From: Blastomyces gilchristii SLH14081
Taxonomy: Eukaryota; Ascomycota; Eurotiomycetes; Onygenales; Ajellomycetaceae
Length of the DNA stretch: 64,000 nt
Assembly: GCF_000003855.2 (NCBI RefSeq)
Contig: NW_003101678.1
Span: 867,493 to 931,492 of the forward strand
Reading direction: 5' to 3'
In this document: positions 49,301-63,159 of the stretch, in pieces
How positions within the stretch are numbered: position 1 is the stretch's first letter
Layout: every line of letters begins with the position of its first letter
Position numbers and translations under genes: made by a program
The notes under the pieces: model-generated
Seen by the model: only the letters and a program-made list of their open reading frames with translations
The model's database searches: none
Told to the model about the DNA's origin: nothing

Positions 49301-50640
49301 ATGTGACAGTGAATATTCATTCTTGATTATAAGCTTATTGAGTGCTTAATAATCAATATATATTCATCACTTCTCATCCATCTTTTTCACAAATAGAACT
49401 GAAAAGTCTCACATGCTTAATGAGGATTATATGAGATCACATTCTAGAAGATCTGTGATCTGACACTTCTGTTCTTTGAGATGTGTTTGTGACAGAGAAT
49501 ACACATTCTGATTAACTGGTTTTGCATCCTCTGTGTTAATCTCATGTAAAAATCCTCATTTCAGCAGCAATTTCAGTGAAAGATCTGTTTGAAAGATCTG
49601 TTTGAAAGATCTTTTCATACTTCTTCAGAAGCTTCTTCATACACTTGTTCTCTTTCATATTCTTTATCTTGATTTTCTCCACTTTCAGGTCCTGTATGAC
49701 ATACAGAATGCTTTCAGATGAGGTCTTGTGAATCATTCTCTTTGCTTGTTAATGTATAAGCAGATTTAATTCTTCTATATCAGAGATGTGAAATGTTCTT
49801 CTCATATCAGTTAGTAGAATTGTATGAACTGTTTTCTTCCTATTAGTTAACTGTATAGAACATATACATCATTGAATCTGCAGATTGAATCTTTGAAATT
49901 AATCAAGTCTGAGAATAAGATTGTATTCTATGTTCTGCAGCTCTCATGCTTAAATATAGCAAGATCATTCTCTGAAGTGCAAGAGAACTCTTACTCTTAC
50001 AGATGATATTAAATATTAATTATCAGATAATCTTATATATCAGAGATTCTTCACTCAGGGAACCTCTTTCAGTCTTTAAATTATATAATCATCAATATAT
50101 TGCATAGAAGCTTCTGTGTCTGTTAACACTTTTGCAGCCATCTCTTGATTCTTATTCAAGTGTCTCTTATATATTAACATTTCAGGTCTTAAGACATTGA
50201 GGTGATTATTTACTTCATTCTCATTCACATCTCAGTCAGAAGCCTGCTTTCTCTTGATATTTACAGAATTCAGAGAGTCTTCTAACACAGACATCTCTTT
50301 TACTTTAAAGACTTTTCATAGAATATCAGTGAGTGTCTTCAAGCTCACTGATTTCACTAGTTTTTTGACTCTCTTACTTCTTTTAACTGTATACACTGTG
50401 TGTAATCTTTTATATCATGATTTTAATATCTGCAGTTGAAGCAAGCTCAATGCTTATAATATCAAGATTTTCACTCAGAGAATCTCTTTTTCAGAGAATT
50501 CAGTGCTTTAGTAATGACATTCAGATCTAGATTCATTACATTCAGATGTATGACTTGTGTTGTAGAAGTCTGATTATCTGTTCTTTACTAAGACATACTT
50601 GATTGCAGTATTTTCTATTGTAATGGACTTACTTATTTCT
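46390..50640 (-). pseudogene. gypsy C Pol remnant
   Basis: From the right: a zinc knuckle CFNC...H whose last Cys reads Tyr (about 50450-50410); a poorly resolved protease (about 49900-49750); RT with IYLNNILVF for YxDD and an EYKLYTKLIKCVFEIEELEFIEYVVS-like block (49111-48854); the RNase H region; integrase zinc-binding HKEFSHLE followed by CLNYQ (about 47970-47840); the integrase core (47720-47340) with TAIDYTTGW and LTDN; then a post-integrase block SRWFESYKILKSHSLGTYIL-like (about 47010-46930) and an acidic end (IAETIEDEASET). No chromodomain seen. Confidence 0.85.
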
Positions 50641-51600
50641 GTATAATAAGAATATTGTATACTTCTTTTATCATACCTGATTATGAGGTTAAGCATTTTT
50701 ATTTCACTCTTAACTCAAGTGTAAGATCATGAATGAAGATCTGTAAATAGAAAGATATTGAAAGCTCTTTATTCAATGTAAGATAGTGTAAACTGAAGTA
50801 TATAAAGTATAATATAAGATTACTCACTTGTCTACACTCAGTGAAGTGTTTATAATACTTATCTTATATATTCACTTTTTCAAAGTTATGTAAGATTCAT
50901 TTGAAAAACTCATTTCATATTCTTGAGAATGAATATCACTCTGAGTCTGTGAGATTCATCTTTTCATCAGTTATTCATAATGACTTTGCTTTTTCACATA
51001 GAAATACAGCAGATCTTAAGACTTGTTAAAATTTCATTGACTGTCTATCTGTGAGTTCACATTCAATTCAATAATATGATTACATCTGACTTAGTCAGCT
51101 GATTGCAGCATTATTTTTTTGATTGCTATTAAAGCTTGATAACTCTGACAGATCTCTTAACTTGATATATCTTATACTCAGATTCTCATTCTGCACAGCA
51201 GTCTCTGATAATATGTATACTTCTGAAGAGATTGTGAACAATCATAATAAGATCTTCAGGTTCAGTGTAGTTATCTATCTGTATAAACATTCAATCTCTC
51301 ACTACAGATCTAAGATCTGGTTTTCTCTATTCTTATTAATGATGATGATTGTGTCAGTGAAGCTCTTCATAGTGAATGCTTGATCTCCAGTGAATATCAA
51401 TTATTGTTTGACTTCTATCTCAGCCTGCCACTGCGTATACAAGGCCTCAATCTCATTTAGAATCCTCATACATGTACAAAGCTTCAATTTCAGTTCAGCT
51501 GTTTCAGCTGTTTTTCTTACTGCTTCAAGTAAACTCTCTGAGAGATTCTGCATATCTTTCAGTTCAGATAGCAGAGAAGAGTGTTATTCATATTAACTAG
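50641..51600 (-). pseudogene. gypsy C Gag region
   Basis: Lies between the leader and the zinc knuckle, where Gag is expected. Long stretches are readable, but no conserved motif beyond the downstream knuckle is clear. Confidence 0.5.
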
Positions 51601-51648
51601 AAGAGATATCTATTTCAGTGATTTCTTATTGATTGTATAATGTCTATT

Positions 51649-51697
51649 GTTATATTACTATATTGTTATATCACTATATTATTATATCACTATATTG
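51649..51697. repeat. 16-bp tandem repeat in gypsy C leader
   Basis: Three units of GTTATATCACTATATT-type sequence, period 16, in the leader between the 5' LTR and gag. Confidence 0.8.
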
Positions 51698-52047
51698 ATA
51701 TATGATTTCTGTTGTCATTGTATGACTTCAGTGATAGCTATTCTCTTCTTTTATTCTTCTTTTGAGTAGGGAACAGACTTCTTTGAATCTCATTCACTGC
51801 TTTCATTCTCTTTCTCACATCTCATCTGTTCACATATCATACATGGTATTCATCTGAGTGTGAAGTTTTCTCTCTACAAGTGAAGCAGTATCAATCAGAT
51901 GCTCTTTCACTCACCACTCTTTATACACTATCTTTTAAGACATTCTAGGACTGCACTGGCATGATAACTATAAATCACTTTGTAGGCAGAATTATCATGT
52001 TCTGGAGGAGCCTGTGCTTCTCACCAGTTTTTAGACATGCTATCAGA

Positions 52048-52222
52048 TGTGATTCTAAGGTTGCTTAAGCCAGTGTATGATTACAGGTGTACGCCGGCTT
52101 CTTATATATTGTAATATTGTATGCTAAATTAATTAGTGGCCGCTATGGCCCCTTTACACTTGTAAGCAAGTTCGGAAGCGGCCGCGTTATTATCCGACGG
52201 TCGTATGTTCTTCCGAATCACA
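52048..52222 (-). repeat. gypsy C 5' LTR (175 bp)
   Basis: Same length and ends as the 3' LTR, TGTGATTC...GAATCACA. More CG retained than in the other copy (GGAAGCGGCCGCG), which shows CAGCTG in the matching place. Both LTRs share GGCCGCTATGGCC. Confidence 0.92.
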
Positions 52223-54619
52223 AATCTTGCTTTTACTTCTAATACTGAGAAGTACTCTATTCTCTATATCTGTTTAACATTCTGACTATCTATTTTCTTC
52301 TTTGAAATATTATCTGTGATGTCACTGAGTAATGAAGAATTATATTTATAATAAGTATAGAAAGAAGATACTTTTAAGATTACATTCTTTATCTTGTTAT
52401 ATACAAATTCAGTGATTAGAAGATATTTAAGTCAATTATTTTAATAATATAAATAGAATACTTAAAGATGCTATTCTAATATCTGATTGTGATATTCAAT
52501 CTAATCATCTGTCTGTGAATAAAATGCAGTGCTGAGAAGATATCTTATTATAAGATAATAGTAAAAAGCTGATCAGTATTTACTGATAAAGAGAAATTCT
52601 TAATCTATTATCAATAATTTCAGAGTACTGTGATTATAAATGATAATATCTAAAAATAGATCAGTCAATTCAGAGGCTTTAACCTTTTTATAAATAGAGA
52701 TATATTTAGTCATCTTTATAAAGTAATTAACAATGATTAAAATTGAGTTATATTCATTAACTCTTATCAACTTCAGCAGATTAACTATGAAATTCATTGA
52801 TAAATTCTATTATAAGCTTTTTAAAACAGACAGTGATATTAACTTACTATATTACTGATACTATAAAATCTTTATTCTTTGATAAATATTATAAGTCTTA
52901 ATATACTCTTTAACATCTGTTCAGAGCTTGTCTTGAATATATTTATATTTTAGAAGCTCTTCAGTCTTCTCTAACTTAAAGTGCTCAGTATGAGAATTAT
53001 TATAATGAATTCTTAATAACTTCTAACACACTGCTCTGCTATAAGAAATAAAGACTGAATTATTTAGCAGTAGAAGTTCATATTCTTCTAGTTATCAGTA
53101 ACTTGATTTCTTAGCAGCACTGTTCTACTCAGAGTCTGTCTCTTTCAAAGTTTAAATCAGACTCTTTCTTCTTTAACTTCTGAATTTAAGCTGCAGTAGA
53201 GATGTCTCTCTGCTGTAATTTATTAATAAATTCTAAAAATAGTCAGATTGAAAGATTGTAGACTGTTTTATTCTTTATCAATTCAATAATAGTAAGATAT
53301 AATATAAGAAGTTTATGATCTTCAGTGTCAGTTCTATGCAGAGATCTGAGTTTTCTTTCATCTTCTATACTGAGTCATACAGCTGTCTTATCAGTACTGT
53401 TTCTGAGCTTCAGAGAATTTAAACTCTCTGCAGTCAGCTTCTTCTGCAGTGATAATAGAGATTCTTTTATAGAATTCTTCTCTTTATTAATAATATTATA
53501 ATCAGGCTGTTTAGATAATGTATTAATAAGATTAAGCTGATCTGAACAGTATCAGATATAGAAATCATACTTTAAAAGCAGCTCTGTTCATCTGACTTAA
53601 TATTCTGTCAAACTCTTTCTTGTTAAGAAGTAATGCAGATTTGTATAATCAGTGAGAACTTACACTGAGTACTTACTATTCTAGAGATAATATTATCAGA
53701 TCTTAAAGACTTTGATAATTACTAATATCTCTTAATTATAGATATTATATATTCTCTGCATGAGTAATAACTTCTTGAAGAAGAAGGTCACTGATCTTCA
53801 TTCATAATATTTTATAGACTCTGTAAAAAAACTGTCTCTCACAGGCATTTTATTATCTATATTCTTAGAGATTATTATTCTCTGATTCTTTTGATATTGA
53901 AAGATCTCTGATGTCAACAGTGAAAAGATTTCATAGATTTTATTTCTGAATACATCAGTCTCACACTGACTGAGTAGATTGAGATTAAAGTGATTCAGTA
54001 TTGTGACATCTGTAAAAGCTTGTTTTAATTCTGCAAATGTTCTCACAGTGTCTTGAGTGAGAATAAATAATTCTGTTTTTCTATCTTTAAGACTTCTCTT
54101 TAACAGATCTATAAGAGAGGCAGTAATCTGTAAATATGTATAGATGAACTGTCTATAGAAATTTATAAATTCTAGAAATATCTGCATCTCATGATATGTC
54201 TGCAGTACTGATCAGTTTTCAATGACAGAGACCTGACTTCTGTTCATTGAAATGTTATTAATCTTAATAATATAATCTAAGAAATCAATCTCCTGCATGT
54301 AGAATAAGCATTTCTCAGTATTTATATAGAGTGAATACTGTCTCAAGTGACTCAACACTTCTTAAACATGAGTATTGTAATCTTCTTCTATTTCTAAGAA
54401 GATTAGAATGTTGTTCAAGTATACTATGTAGAATGTATTGACAAGGCTTCACAGTGCCTCATTTATATAAGTCTGAAAGATGGCTGAAGTGTTACAAAGA
54501 TCAAAAAATAAAACAAGATATTCAAAATTACTGTACTTGATATGAAAAGCTGTTTTTTAAATGTTATCTTCATTAACTCTGATTCTATGATAGACATTCT
54601 ATATGTCAATCTTTGAGAA
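52223..54619 (-). mobile_element. gypsy B, RT to integrase part
   Basis: Minus-strand order: RT (54619-54200) with FSKIDIWNVYHRI and VYLNNILIFLE for YxDD; FLEFINFYRQFIYTY (about 54180); an RNase H start with AELKQAFTDVTIL; the later RNase H and zinc-binding region; and the integrase core at 52797-52600 (MNFIVNLL, IVNYFIKMTKYI, LLIID). The C-terminus is at 43350-43901 beyond gypsy C. The N-terminal part was separated by insertion of gypsy A2 at 54620 and lies outside the window. Confidence 0.88.
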
Positions 54620-54888
54620 TGTGGCGGGCTTCGCCCGGTCAATAATATAGACTATTTCATTACACTTCATAGATTTCTGCTGAAGCTCCGATTCTCAGTT
54701 GCTGATTCTCATCTGAAAACTCACGGAATTTCTATTCTTCCACTACGAAGCTTCACTATGTACATGTATAAATATTCACTCTGATCACTGATTTCTGCAC
54801 TTTCTCTTTTTTTTCTTCTCTAATGTTTTTCACTTTGTTATATAATATCTATATATTATACTGATCTATTCAGTGTAGGCCTCTTACA
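54620..54888 (+). repeat. gypsy A2 5' LTR (269 bp)
   Basis: Starts TGTGGCGGGCTTCGCCCGG, the least mutated LTR start and a good reference for the ancestral sequence; ends CTCTTACA. Shorter than A1 LTRs by internal deletions, including one of the repeated CTATTC...TCTGAAGC units. Confidence 0.9.
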
Positions 54889-55960
54889 CTTGAAAAATGT
54901 TCATTATCTTCTTATGAGAAACAATTACTCACTGAGATATCTGAACATATAAAGACATGTAAGAAATAGAGAAACAATCAGTTAAGCAGATACTGAGTCT
55001 CTAGATAGAAGCTTACTTACTAGTCACTCTGACCCTTTAACAAGATCTTACAAAGAGAATAAGATCTTATAAAGAGAATATCAGTAAAGAATCTGAGGGT
55101 TCTGACATCTTAGATGTATGAGATATTTATACAATTACACTTCTTTTAGTTTCACAGATACTATACATTCAACGAACAATATATCTATCAATAACATGAG
55201 AGAACTCTCGAATATGAGCATAGATGCAGTACCACAGTGACTTTAAGCAATGTTGAAATTACAACAATAATAAATAGCTGATATGCATGCAAATCAATAC
55301 CATCAATACAAGGAAATTCAATGATTAACTTAATAAGAAACCGCTACAATTTCAACACTGACAGAATTAAATATAAACACAATACAAGCACTGAAGAAAT
55401 GCTTAGATACTCTCACATATTTTAATACTTCTGATCTCACTCTCTACTCATCATAAAGATTGAAAATGCTTGTGAAACTAAGTGTAGATAAAGATATCAT
55501 CAGTTCACTAATCAATCAAGATTAATATATCAATGAATGACTGAAGAATTATGTGAGACAGAAGTTTTATTCATGCATGAAAGCATGTAAATCAGTGTTG
55601 TGAATATCTGATAATATTATTAAATATCTTGATATTCTATTCTGAGACACTGCTATGCAACAGAAAGTATTAGATTGATTACAGAGTATCTGACAGAGAA
55701 ACACTTCTCTAACAACATTTATCTCTGACTTTGACATCAAGATTCTAGAAGCAGATGATCAACCTTGAGAGAATTGAATGAAGATTAGTATGCTCAAGAA
55801 GACACTAACTTTCAAACTTCTACAGATTCTTATAAGTGTAAATGAAGACTCAACTTATGAAGGCTTCTGCATACAACTTCAGACATTGAATGATTATCTT
55901 ACCAAGCTCAAAAGTATACAGAACAGTGGCAGAAGATATTACATCTCAGTCACTTATACA
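54889..55960 (+). pseudogene. gypsy A2 leader and Gag part
   Basis: Collinear with A1 8590-9712. Frame broken; ends at the hAT-5 target CTTATACA. Confidence 0.8.
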
Positions 55961-57719
55961 TAGACTGACTGTGTGACTGTGTCTGAGACCAGAATTATAC
56001 TTTACAGTTGTTATATTGTCTAAAGGCATTACTTCTGATCATGATTTGTGTTCATTACATTCATTTCAAATCATGTTATTTCAAATATTAAAGATCTCAG
56101 ATTCACTTTTCAAATAAAAATCTAGTCTTAAATAAAGAATATATTTGAATTCTTAGTCACATTTTCATTCTGATTTCATTATTGAGAATGATATTAAATG
56201 AGATCATGAAATCATTTCGCACTTATATAATATTATAACATAGTGCTTATTTGTTGAAAATTCAACAGAGAGTATTATCAAATATTATTACTTTTCTGAA
56301 TATAGATTATAATTCATATAATTTTAATTATAAAAAAATTATAAAATACAAAAAAATAATAAAAATACAAAAAATACAACAAAACAAGAAAAAAATCATA
56401 ATGAAAAAAAAAGGAAAAAACAAAAAAAAACAATAAAAATTAAGATAGCAGAGCTGCAGCATTCTTAAAATACTCACTTCTCAGAGTCTTTACATATTCA
56501 TATAACTATGTGTTTCTCACAGTGAGAGTACACAGCTGTAATAATTATTATCTTATTATTATCTAATAAATAATCTGTATATATCTGTATAAATATGAAT
56601 AGTTAGAAAATATACACTTAAAAAGTGTGATCAGAGTGAACTCTGCTGTCACTTGAATAATATTAAGAACAGAATACTGAAATTAATGATTCTCTTCATG
56701 AATTTTATAGATAAGATGTATGAAGATAATCTTAAAAAATATAAGATCTTCTGACTTCTGATAAAAACAGATCTCATGAAGAGACTCTATTTTCATAATA
56801 TCAGAGACTGAGTGTTATTAAAAAGTATTACTTTCATACAATTTACATGCACTTACTGCAGTGATTTACTCTCTGTGTATATAACTGAGAGTTACAGCTT
56901 TCTCATGCTACAGAGCTCTTCTTGAGATACTATCATCAGTATACAATTTATACAGTCTCTCAGTTCAGTATGTGCTGTGTGTATACAGTTCTGTGTGCTG
57001 AGACTGTATTAATCATTATGATCTGATGTAGTACTCACTTTTCACAGATCATGTTTCATTTGAGAGAGAGAGAGAAAGATGCAACTGTTGTTTTATTAAG
57101 AAGAAATGAATAATTAGTATTATTGAATATAATTTAGTTCTTCTGTATTTGAAATTTGATTAGTCTATACTCTTCAATTTGAGGATTTCTAAAAGTGTTT
57201 TAATAGTTTTTATACCAGCTTGAAATTAGTAATGAATTGAAGAAGAAGAGAAAAGAGAGAAGAAAGAAATAAGAACAACTTATCTTTATAATATGAAAAC
57301 AGAGAATTGCTGTAATCATTCTTTCTAGTAATAAAGATATGTTTTCTGCATGTATCTCTGATATAGATTATATGATAACTGTATACAAAGAATATTAATA
57401 GTGTATGTATTGAATGAAGATAATATTGCTATAGAACACTGTAGCTGTTTCTGTACATCTCTGAAAGCTGTTAATATTTTCTTTGAGTCTCTTTATATTT
57501 GATAAGTCAATAATATATTCTAATACACCTTTTCTTTTATTATTATTATTATTATTACTATTATCATTATTATCATCATTATCATCACTATTATTATTAC
57601 TATTATTATTATCATCATTATTATTATCATTATTATTATATTATTGCTAGCTGCCTTCTCTGTCTTCACTCTCTTTCACTACTTATTAAAATCAATTATG
57701 TCATCTCTCTTTAAATATT

Positions 57720-58475
57720 CTGCGGTCCTGCAGATCATCAAGGCACATAAACACTATTACAGATTAAAGAAAGAGAAGAAGAAGATGTTTAAGTGAGAGA
57801 AGATAGAGTATAAGATATGTTATAATATCTTAAAGAGACTCTGTAAAAGAGTAAAATGATAATGATTTTAAGTAATACTTCTAATAGATTTAGACTGAAC
57901 TGAGTATAGAAATAATATAAATTACATCATCTATAAGAGATTGAAAAAGAAGACAGTGAAGAGTCTCATTCAGTAGCAGTGAGACTAGAAGAAGTTCTGA
58001 GAATGATGTAAGATTAATATGAAGAGATAAAGAAAGAAGAAGAGTATTACTGTAAATAAGTAGTAATAAAAGAAGATTAAGAGAGTGTTGAAATAAGAGA
58101 TAAAGAAGTTAAAACTGGTAAGTTTTTTATTGAAAGAAAATAAGTTTTGATAATACTTCTAGTCTCAAATTGATTAGCAGAAGCTGACAGAGAAGAAGAG
58201 AATTAAGACCTTGTTCAGGTCACGACTGCACTTCATGATTCAGAATATTGAGAAGACAGTTCTACTCTCTGAATATATCATTCTGCTTACTGCTGAGATG
58301 AAACCCGAGGCAGCAGATCAGAAAATGCAGGATTTTCAGACACAGATTAATCTGACTGAGAGAAAGCAGTGAGAACTCTCTTCTGAGAAGGTACTGAAGA
58401 GAGATTTTAAGATGATTATTATCTCAGATAAGAAGAATAATAAGAAGAATAAGAAAGAGAAGAAAGATAATAAGT
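57720..58475 (+). pseudogene. hAT accessory gene, copy 5
   Basis: Basic segment (KKEKKKMFK; LKRLCKR), probable introns as in copy 2, and the last block (58180-58475) with QNIEKTVLLSE, EMKPEAADQKMQDF and RDFKMIIISDKK followed by a Lys/Asn tail and stop. Only one obvious TGA lies in the last block, at a Trp/Arg position. Confidence 0.6.
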
Positions 58476-58964
58476 AGAAAAAGTTTTTTTCTTTTTATAT
58501 TAGTTAGTTAGTTGTAAGTTCATAACTATTAGTTAATATTTAAAATTAATTTTAAGTTTGCAATAATTATTGTACAAGTTATAATTCATTATCAATATCA
58601 GAAATAATATATATATATATATTTAACTATCATGATTCACAAATCACTATAATGTATATATATTAACATTTTTTCAATATTGATATTTACAATATTAATA
58701 TATTTTTAATAATATCATCTGATAATGCAATTTGATCATACTCTCTTTCATAATAGTAATATAGTTCAAGAAATATGACAGAGATTAATGAAGATTATTT
58801 ATTTACTTTTATACATTGATAATATTCAATCTGAGTGAGTACTAAAATTATAACTAAGTTAAGAAAGAAGACTATTTTCTCTTATCATAATTCTTCTTAC
58901 ACACATCAGTGATCAGTTGTTATTTTTATTGAAAATAAATTATTATCTTTCTTAAATCTTTATT

Positions 58965-61380
58965 ATATCTTCTGAATTCACTTCTTTCACTTCTTTCACT
59001 TCTATTGAAGATTCACAAACTCTTTAAGAAATCACTGTGAATTACAAAGTCTATGTTATTTACAATTCAACACAGAATACTCTCTTTCAATCATAATAAA
59101 TGATTACTTCATTCTTTATATCTGATTCCAGGTCATGAAATTTATGAAAAACTCAACACAAACATTGAGATGAACTATGAAATAATTATTAACAGACTAT
59201 ATTATAAATTACTGAAGAGTCATCTCTCTGCTATAATCACTATAACTTCATTCAAAAACATTCATCATGAACTGATTATAACTCTAACAGAATTTTCTGA
59301 TATCTGAAGTCATCAGAATGCAGATCATAAAAGAAAAATAATCAGAAAATTACTACTAAGCTGATAAGTTACTCTATCAGATAATAATTTTTGATAATAC
59401 TAACTTTCTAATTTGAAGCAAATCATGTGAGAATAATTATATATCAGTACTCTGATTTCATAAGTCTTATCTAATAACTGTTATAAACAATTACTTCATA
59501 TATATATATCTCTAAATCTTTCTCTTTAATTAATTGAAAACTCTGAATTCTGCACACTTCTTTAAATACTTAATTCAAATCTTCATATTTCACATTGATT
59601 ATGTCTTTAGTTCAATCTTGAGACACACTATAAAGTTAATATATAATATCTAGAATCAGAGTTGAAGAATCATTGAAAAGTGTCTCTCAGAGTGAATACA
59701 TGAACTAGTACAAATAATCTTGTATTTATAAGAGTTATATATTAATACATTGATGAGAACTGAACTTATCAAGAGACATTAATTGAATTTGAATCATTGA
59801 TCAGTAGTTATACTGAGAATTATATAGCAGAGATATTAATGACTGTGATTAAAAATAACTATTGAGATATTAGTCTCAGTCTTCTTATAATTACAACTGA
59901 TAATGCTGTGAATAACTATACTATGATAAAGAGCTTGAAGCAAAAATTGACTTTGCATTTATGAAATAATAAGCAAGGTCATATTCTCTGCATTGCTCAT
60001 GTGATTTAACTTGTGATACAAACACTGATAAAGAATCTTAATATCAAGATAAAGAATAATGAGTTGACTGATTCTTGAGATGAGAATGAGATAAAAGTGA
60101 TTACTCAAGTAACTTTTACACTCACTCTGCAAAAGATAATGTTTTTTTATTAACACTTTTTAATATTGCTTTTTAATAATACTTTTTAAGTTTGCTTTTT
60201 GATAACACTTGTTAATAACACTACTGTTAATTTTGAATAGATTGACTAATAATTTAAACATCACAGATTTAAAACATTATTAATACAAGTTATATCTTCT
60301 CTAAATAATAATAATAATTTCATGATATTTAATAAATAAACAAATCAGTTATATCACTGAATATGATACAGAATATTAGAACACAGTGAAGTTTAATATA
60401 TAAGATAATTATTCAGACTCTTTAATTGTATCAGATAATTAGTCATTGAGTGCAACACTCTGATTAAGAAAATATTCAGATATTGAAAATTTCTAATATG
60501 AAATGAACTTAGTTGAAATATGTGATTGATTTACTGTTTCAGTTTTATAAGACAATTAAAGCAGTTTTAATTACTTATACATTAATACTGCAGTCAGTCT
60601 GATGAGTGTGTAACAGTTTATTTACTTATCTTGAGAAGCAGTTCAATCACTTAAAAAGAAATTCAGTCTGAGATAATGCTATAGCATAGACTATTATTAC
60701 TATAAGAAATAAACTGATATATTACTACAGTAAAACTGAATAATCTGTTTCAGAGTAATATACTATAGCAGCTCTACTAGATTTCTCTCATTAAGTTAAT
60801 ATCTACACTTCTCAAGATTGAACAGAGAAGAAATGACACATATATATTAAATTAACTCAAGATTACTACAATATCAACTATCAGAGATTTGAATAAGCAA
60901 ATGTTAAAGATATTAAGATAGTGAAATACAATTTTCTAGTAAGTAATGATCTTTGATAACACTTCATATCACATAGAACTATAATACTAACTTTGAAACA
61001 GAACTTATATACATTGATTATAATTAAAAATCAGACAAAACTACATACTTGTAAAACTGAATTTGATTACTATCTTTAAGATAATTCAATGAATTTACAT
61101 ATTAAATCAATTCTAGAGTTATGAAAAATTGTTAAGAGTATATATTCAACTGTTACACTGATGATATGTGATATTCTGACAATTTTATTGACAGAGATGA
61201 GAATGAAGTGAAAGTTTAACTCAAGCTGAGATATTTATTACTATTACTGAGAACAATTACAAGAAGAAACAATCAAGAAACTGATAATTGTAAAATATGA
61301 AATTATCAGACAGTTTAATATCTCTGATCATAGTATATCAGAGAAGTGTAGTTTTTATAAGAAAGTGAAGAATAAACTTG
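58965..61380 (+). pseudogene. hAT-5 transposase remnant
   Basis: Start codon ATG of copy 2 reads ATA here (58965). The core (59765-59940) has IEFESLISSYTEN, then DISLSLL and TTDNAVNNYTM, then HILCIAHVI and LVIQTLIKNL, matching the hAT pattern with Trp read as TGA. A shared TAA replaces Gln after HVI. C-terminal half at about 60650-60900. Confidence 0.85.
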
Positions 61381-61734
61381 TATAACAATGTATTTAGTTA
61401 TTTTATAAGTGTTATTAATAATTATTATCAAATTCTGATTATATAAGTAATCATTGAATAAACTGAATGACACTGAATTTGACCTTCAGTCTCAGTCTTA
61501 TTCTCATTTTAGAAGAATGATCATCTTTGACTGTTTATTCTAAGAAATTACTCTCATTTCACTGTTTTTGAATTAAATCTGGTCATTTTTCACATCATTT
61601 CTTTCAGAAATGGTTCATTTTCAGGTTTTTTTCATGCTTGATCCTGCTGAGACTCACGTCAAGAAATGTATGACATCAGACCAAATGGAATCAAATGTGA
61701 AATTCATAGTCTCACCGGCCAGTCTACTTATACA

Positions 61735-63159
61735 CCTGCGCTGAAGAATAATAATAATAATGCAGATGCTATGAACTGAGTAGACTTGAATATTTATATA
61801 TAAGCAACAGTCTCTGCTATCTGAACAGACTTCTGAGTCTCTGAGATCACTTCTGAAGAAGTCTTCAATCAATGTTAATGTAAGATGTGTATCAACTGTA
61901 ACAGATTGAAACATATCACTTTCAACTGCTGATCAGCCTATGTATCTTCTCTCTCAAGAGAAAGATCAATACCTTCTCAGTCAAAGAATGAATCAGTGCC
62001 TGTTCACATCAATCACATTGCATTGAAGAAAAATTTAGAAGATAACTATGAAAATACTCTGATGAAACAGGGAAAAGACTAGCTTCTGTTCAAATTCACA
62101 AACAGAAGCTTGAAGAGATCTGATGACAACAATTTAAAGAGGAAATAACAATGAATGTGATTCTTATATCTACTGTGATAGATAACATGTATAATATGAA
62201 AGTCATAGTAGACAGCAGTCTATGTGATTATACAATGATTAAATCTTCAGTTATAAGATGTTATAATCTTCAGTGTATTCTCTTATCAAAACTCTGACTT
62301 CTCACAGAATTTGATAATTCAAAAGGCATTCACATTTGTTACATGATGAACTAAACATAGATATCAAAGAACATTAATATAAAGATGCTTATATATATAA
62401 TGTTGATAATCTTAACTATAATCTTATGCTAGAACTTGTCTGACTATCTGAACAAGACATGTTATTGAATGCTTAAAAAAGAAGCTTAATATTCTCTAAT
62501 AATAATAGAATTCACAAAGATGATATTCACAAGACTATGAATCTTAGACAGATCTCTGTCAACACTTATAAAATACTCTGAAAAAGAAGTCATTGATGAG
62601 ATCACTGATAAAGTCATCAACAGTAGAATTATATAGCTATATCTTGCATCAGTCTGACTGATATCAAGAATGCTCTAGAGAAGTTATCTCATACTACAAT
62701 AACAGATTCTCATACAAAACTCTCTTGATAATATCATGAATATCTACATGTCTTCTGACAAGATAATATGACAAATATACCTCTCTTACAAGACTCAGAA
62801 GTGAATCACAGTATCAAGTTAGAAAAGAAAAATGATGAGAAGTTTGAGTCATCATGAGACTCTCTTTATAACATGTCTCAAGATGAACTTCTTCTTCTTC
62901 AGAACACACTTAATGATCTGTTGAATAAGCAATTTATATATAATAGCAACTCTTTCACTGCAGCTTCTATTCTCTTTGTAAAGAAATCAGATAAAGAACT
63001 TTGATTCTGTGTAGACTATTGAGATCTGAACAGATTGACAAAGAAAGATTATTATCTCTTATCTCTCATCAATGAAACCCTAGCATATATCAGATAAGCT
63101 CAATGATTTACAAAGCTAGATATCATCATCATATTTCATAAGATTTGTATCACTAAAGG
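61735..63159 (+). pseudogene. gypsy A2 Gag end, protease, RT start
   Basis: Contains an intact CCHC knuckle CINCNRLKHITFNC (61888-61929); A1 has Tyr for two of these residues. The protease motif reads VDSS rather than VDSG (near 62204). RT begins FVKKSDKEL near 62975 and breaks at MITE 3. Confidence 0.88.

Larger units (their letters stand above)
43902..52222 (-). mobile_element. Ty3/gypsy element C, complete structure (8,321 bp)
   Basis: Two direct 175-bp LTRs (43902-44076, 52048-52222) with AATC on both sides (43898-43901, 52223-52226). Gag and pol read on the minus strand from the right-hand LTR. The polypurine tract GATGAGGGAGGA (complement of 44077-44088) abuts the left LTR and confirms orientation. 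Pol ends near 46390, leaving 2.3 kb before the 3' LTR, more than usual. It sits inside gypsy B. The LTRs are clean and the interior is strongly mutated. Confidence 0.93.
55961..61726 (+). mobile_element. hAT transposon copy 5, complete (5,766 bp)
   Basis: TAGACTGACTG...CCGGCCAGTCTA, flanked by a perfect 8-bp duplication CTTATACA (55953-55960, 61727-61734). Same gene order as hAT-2 in opposite orientation: A-rich tract, trinucleotide tract, accessory gene, transposase. Much more evenly mutated than hAT-2. Confidence 0.95.
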
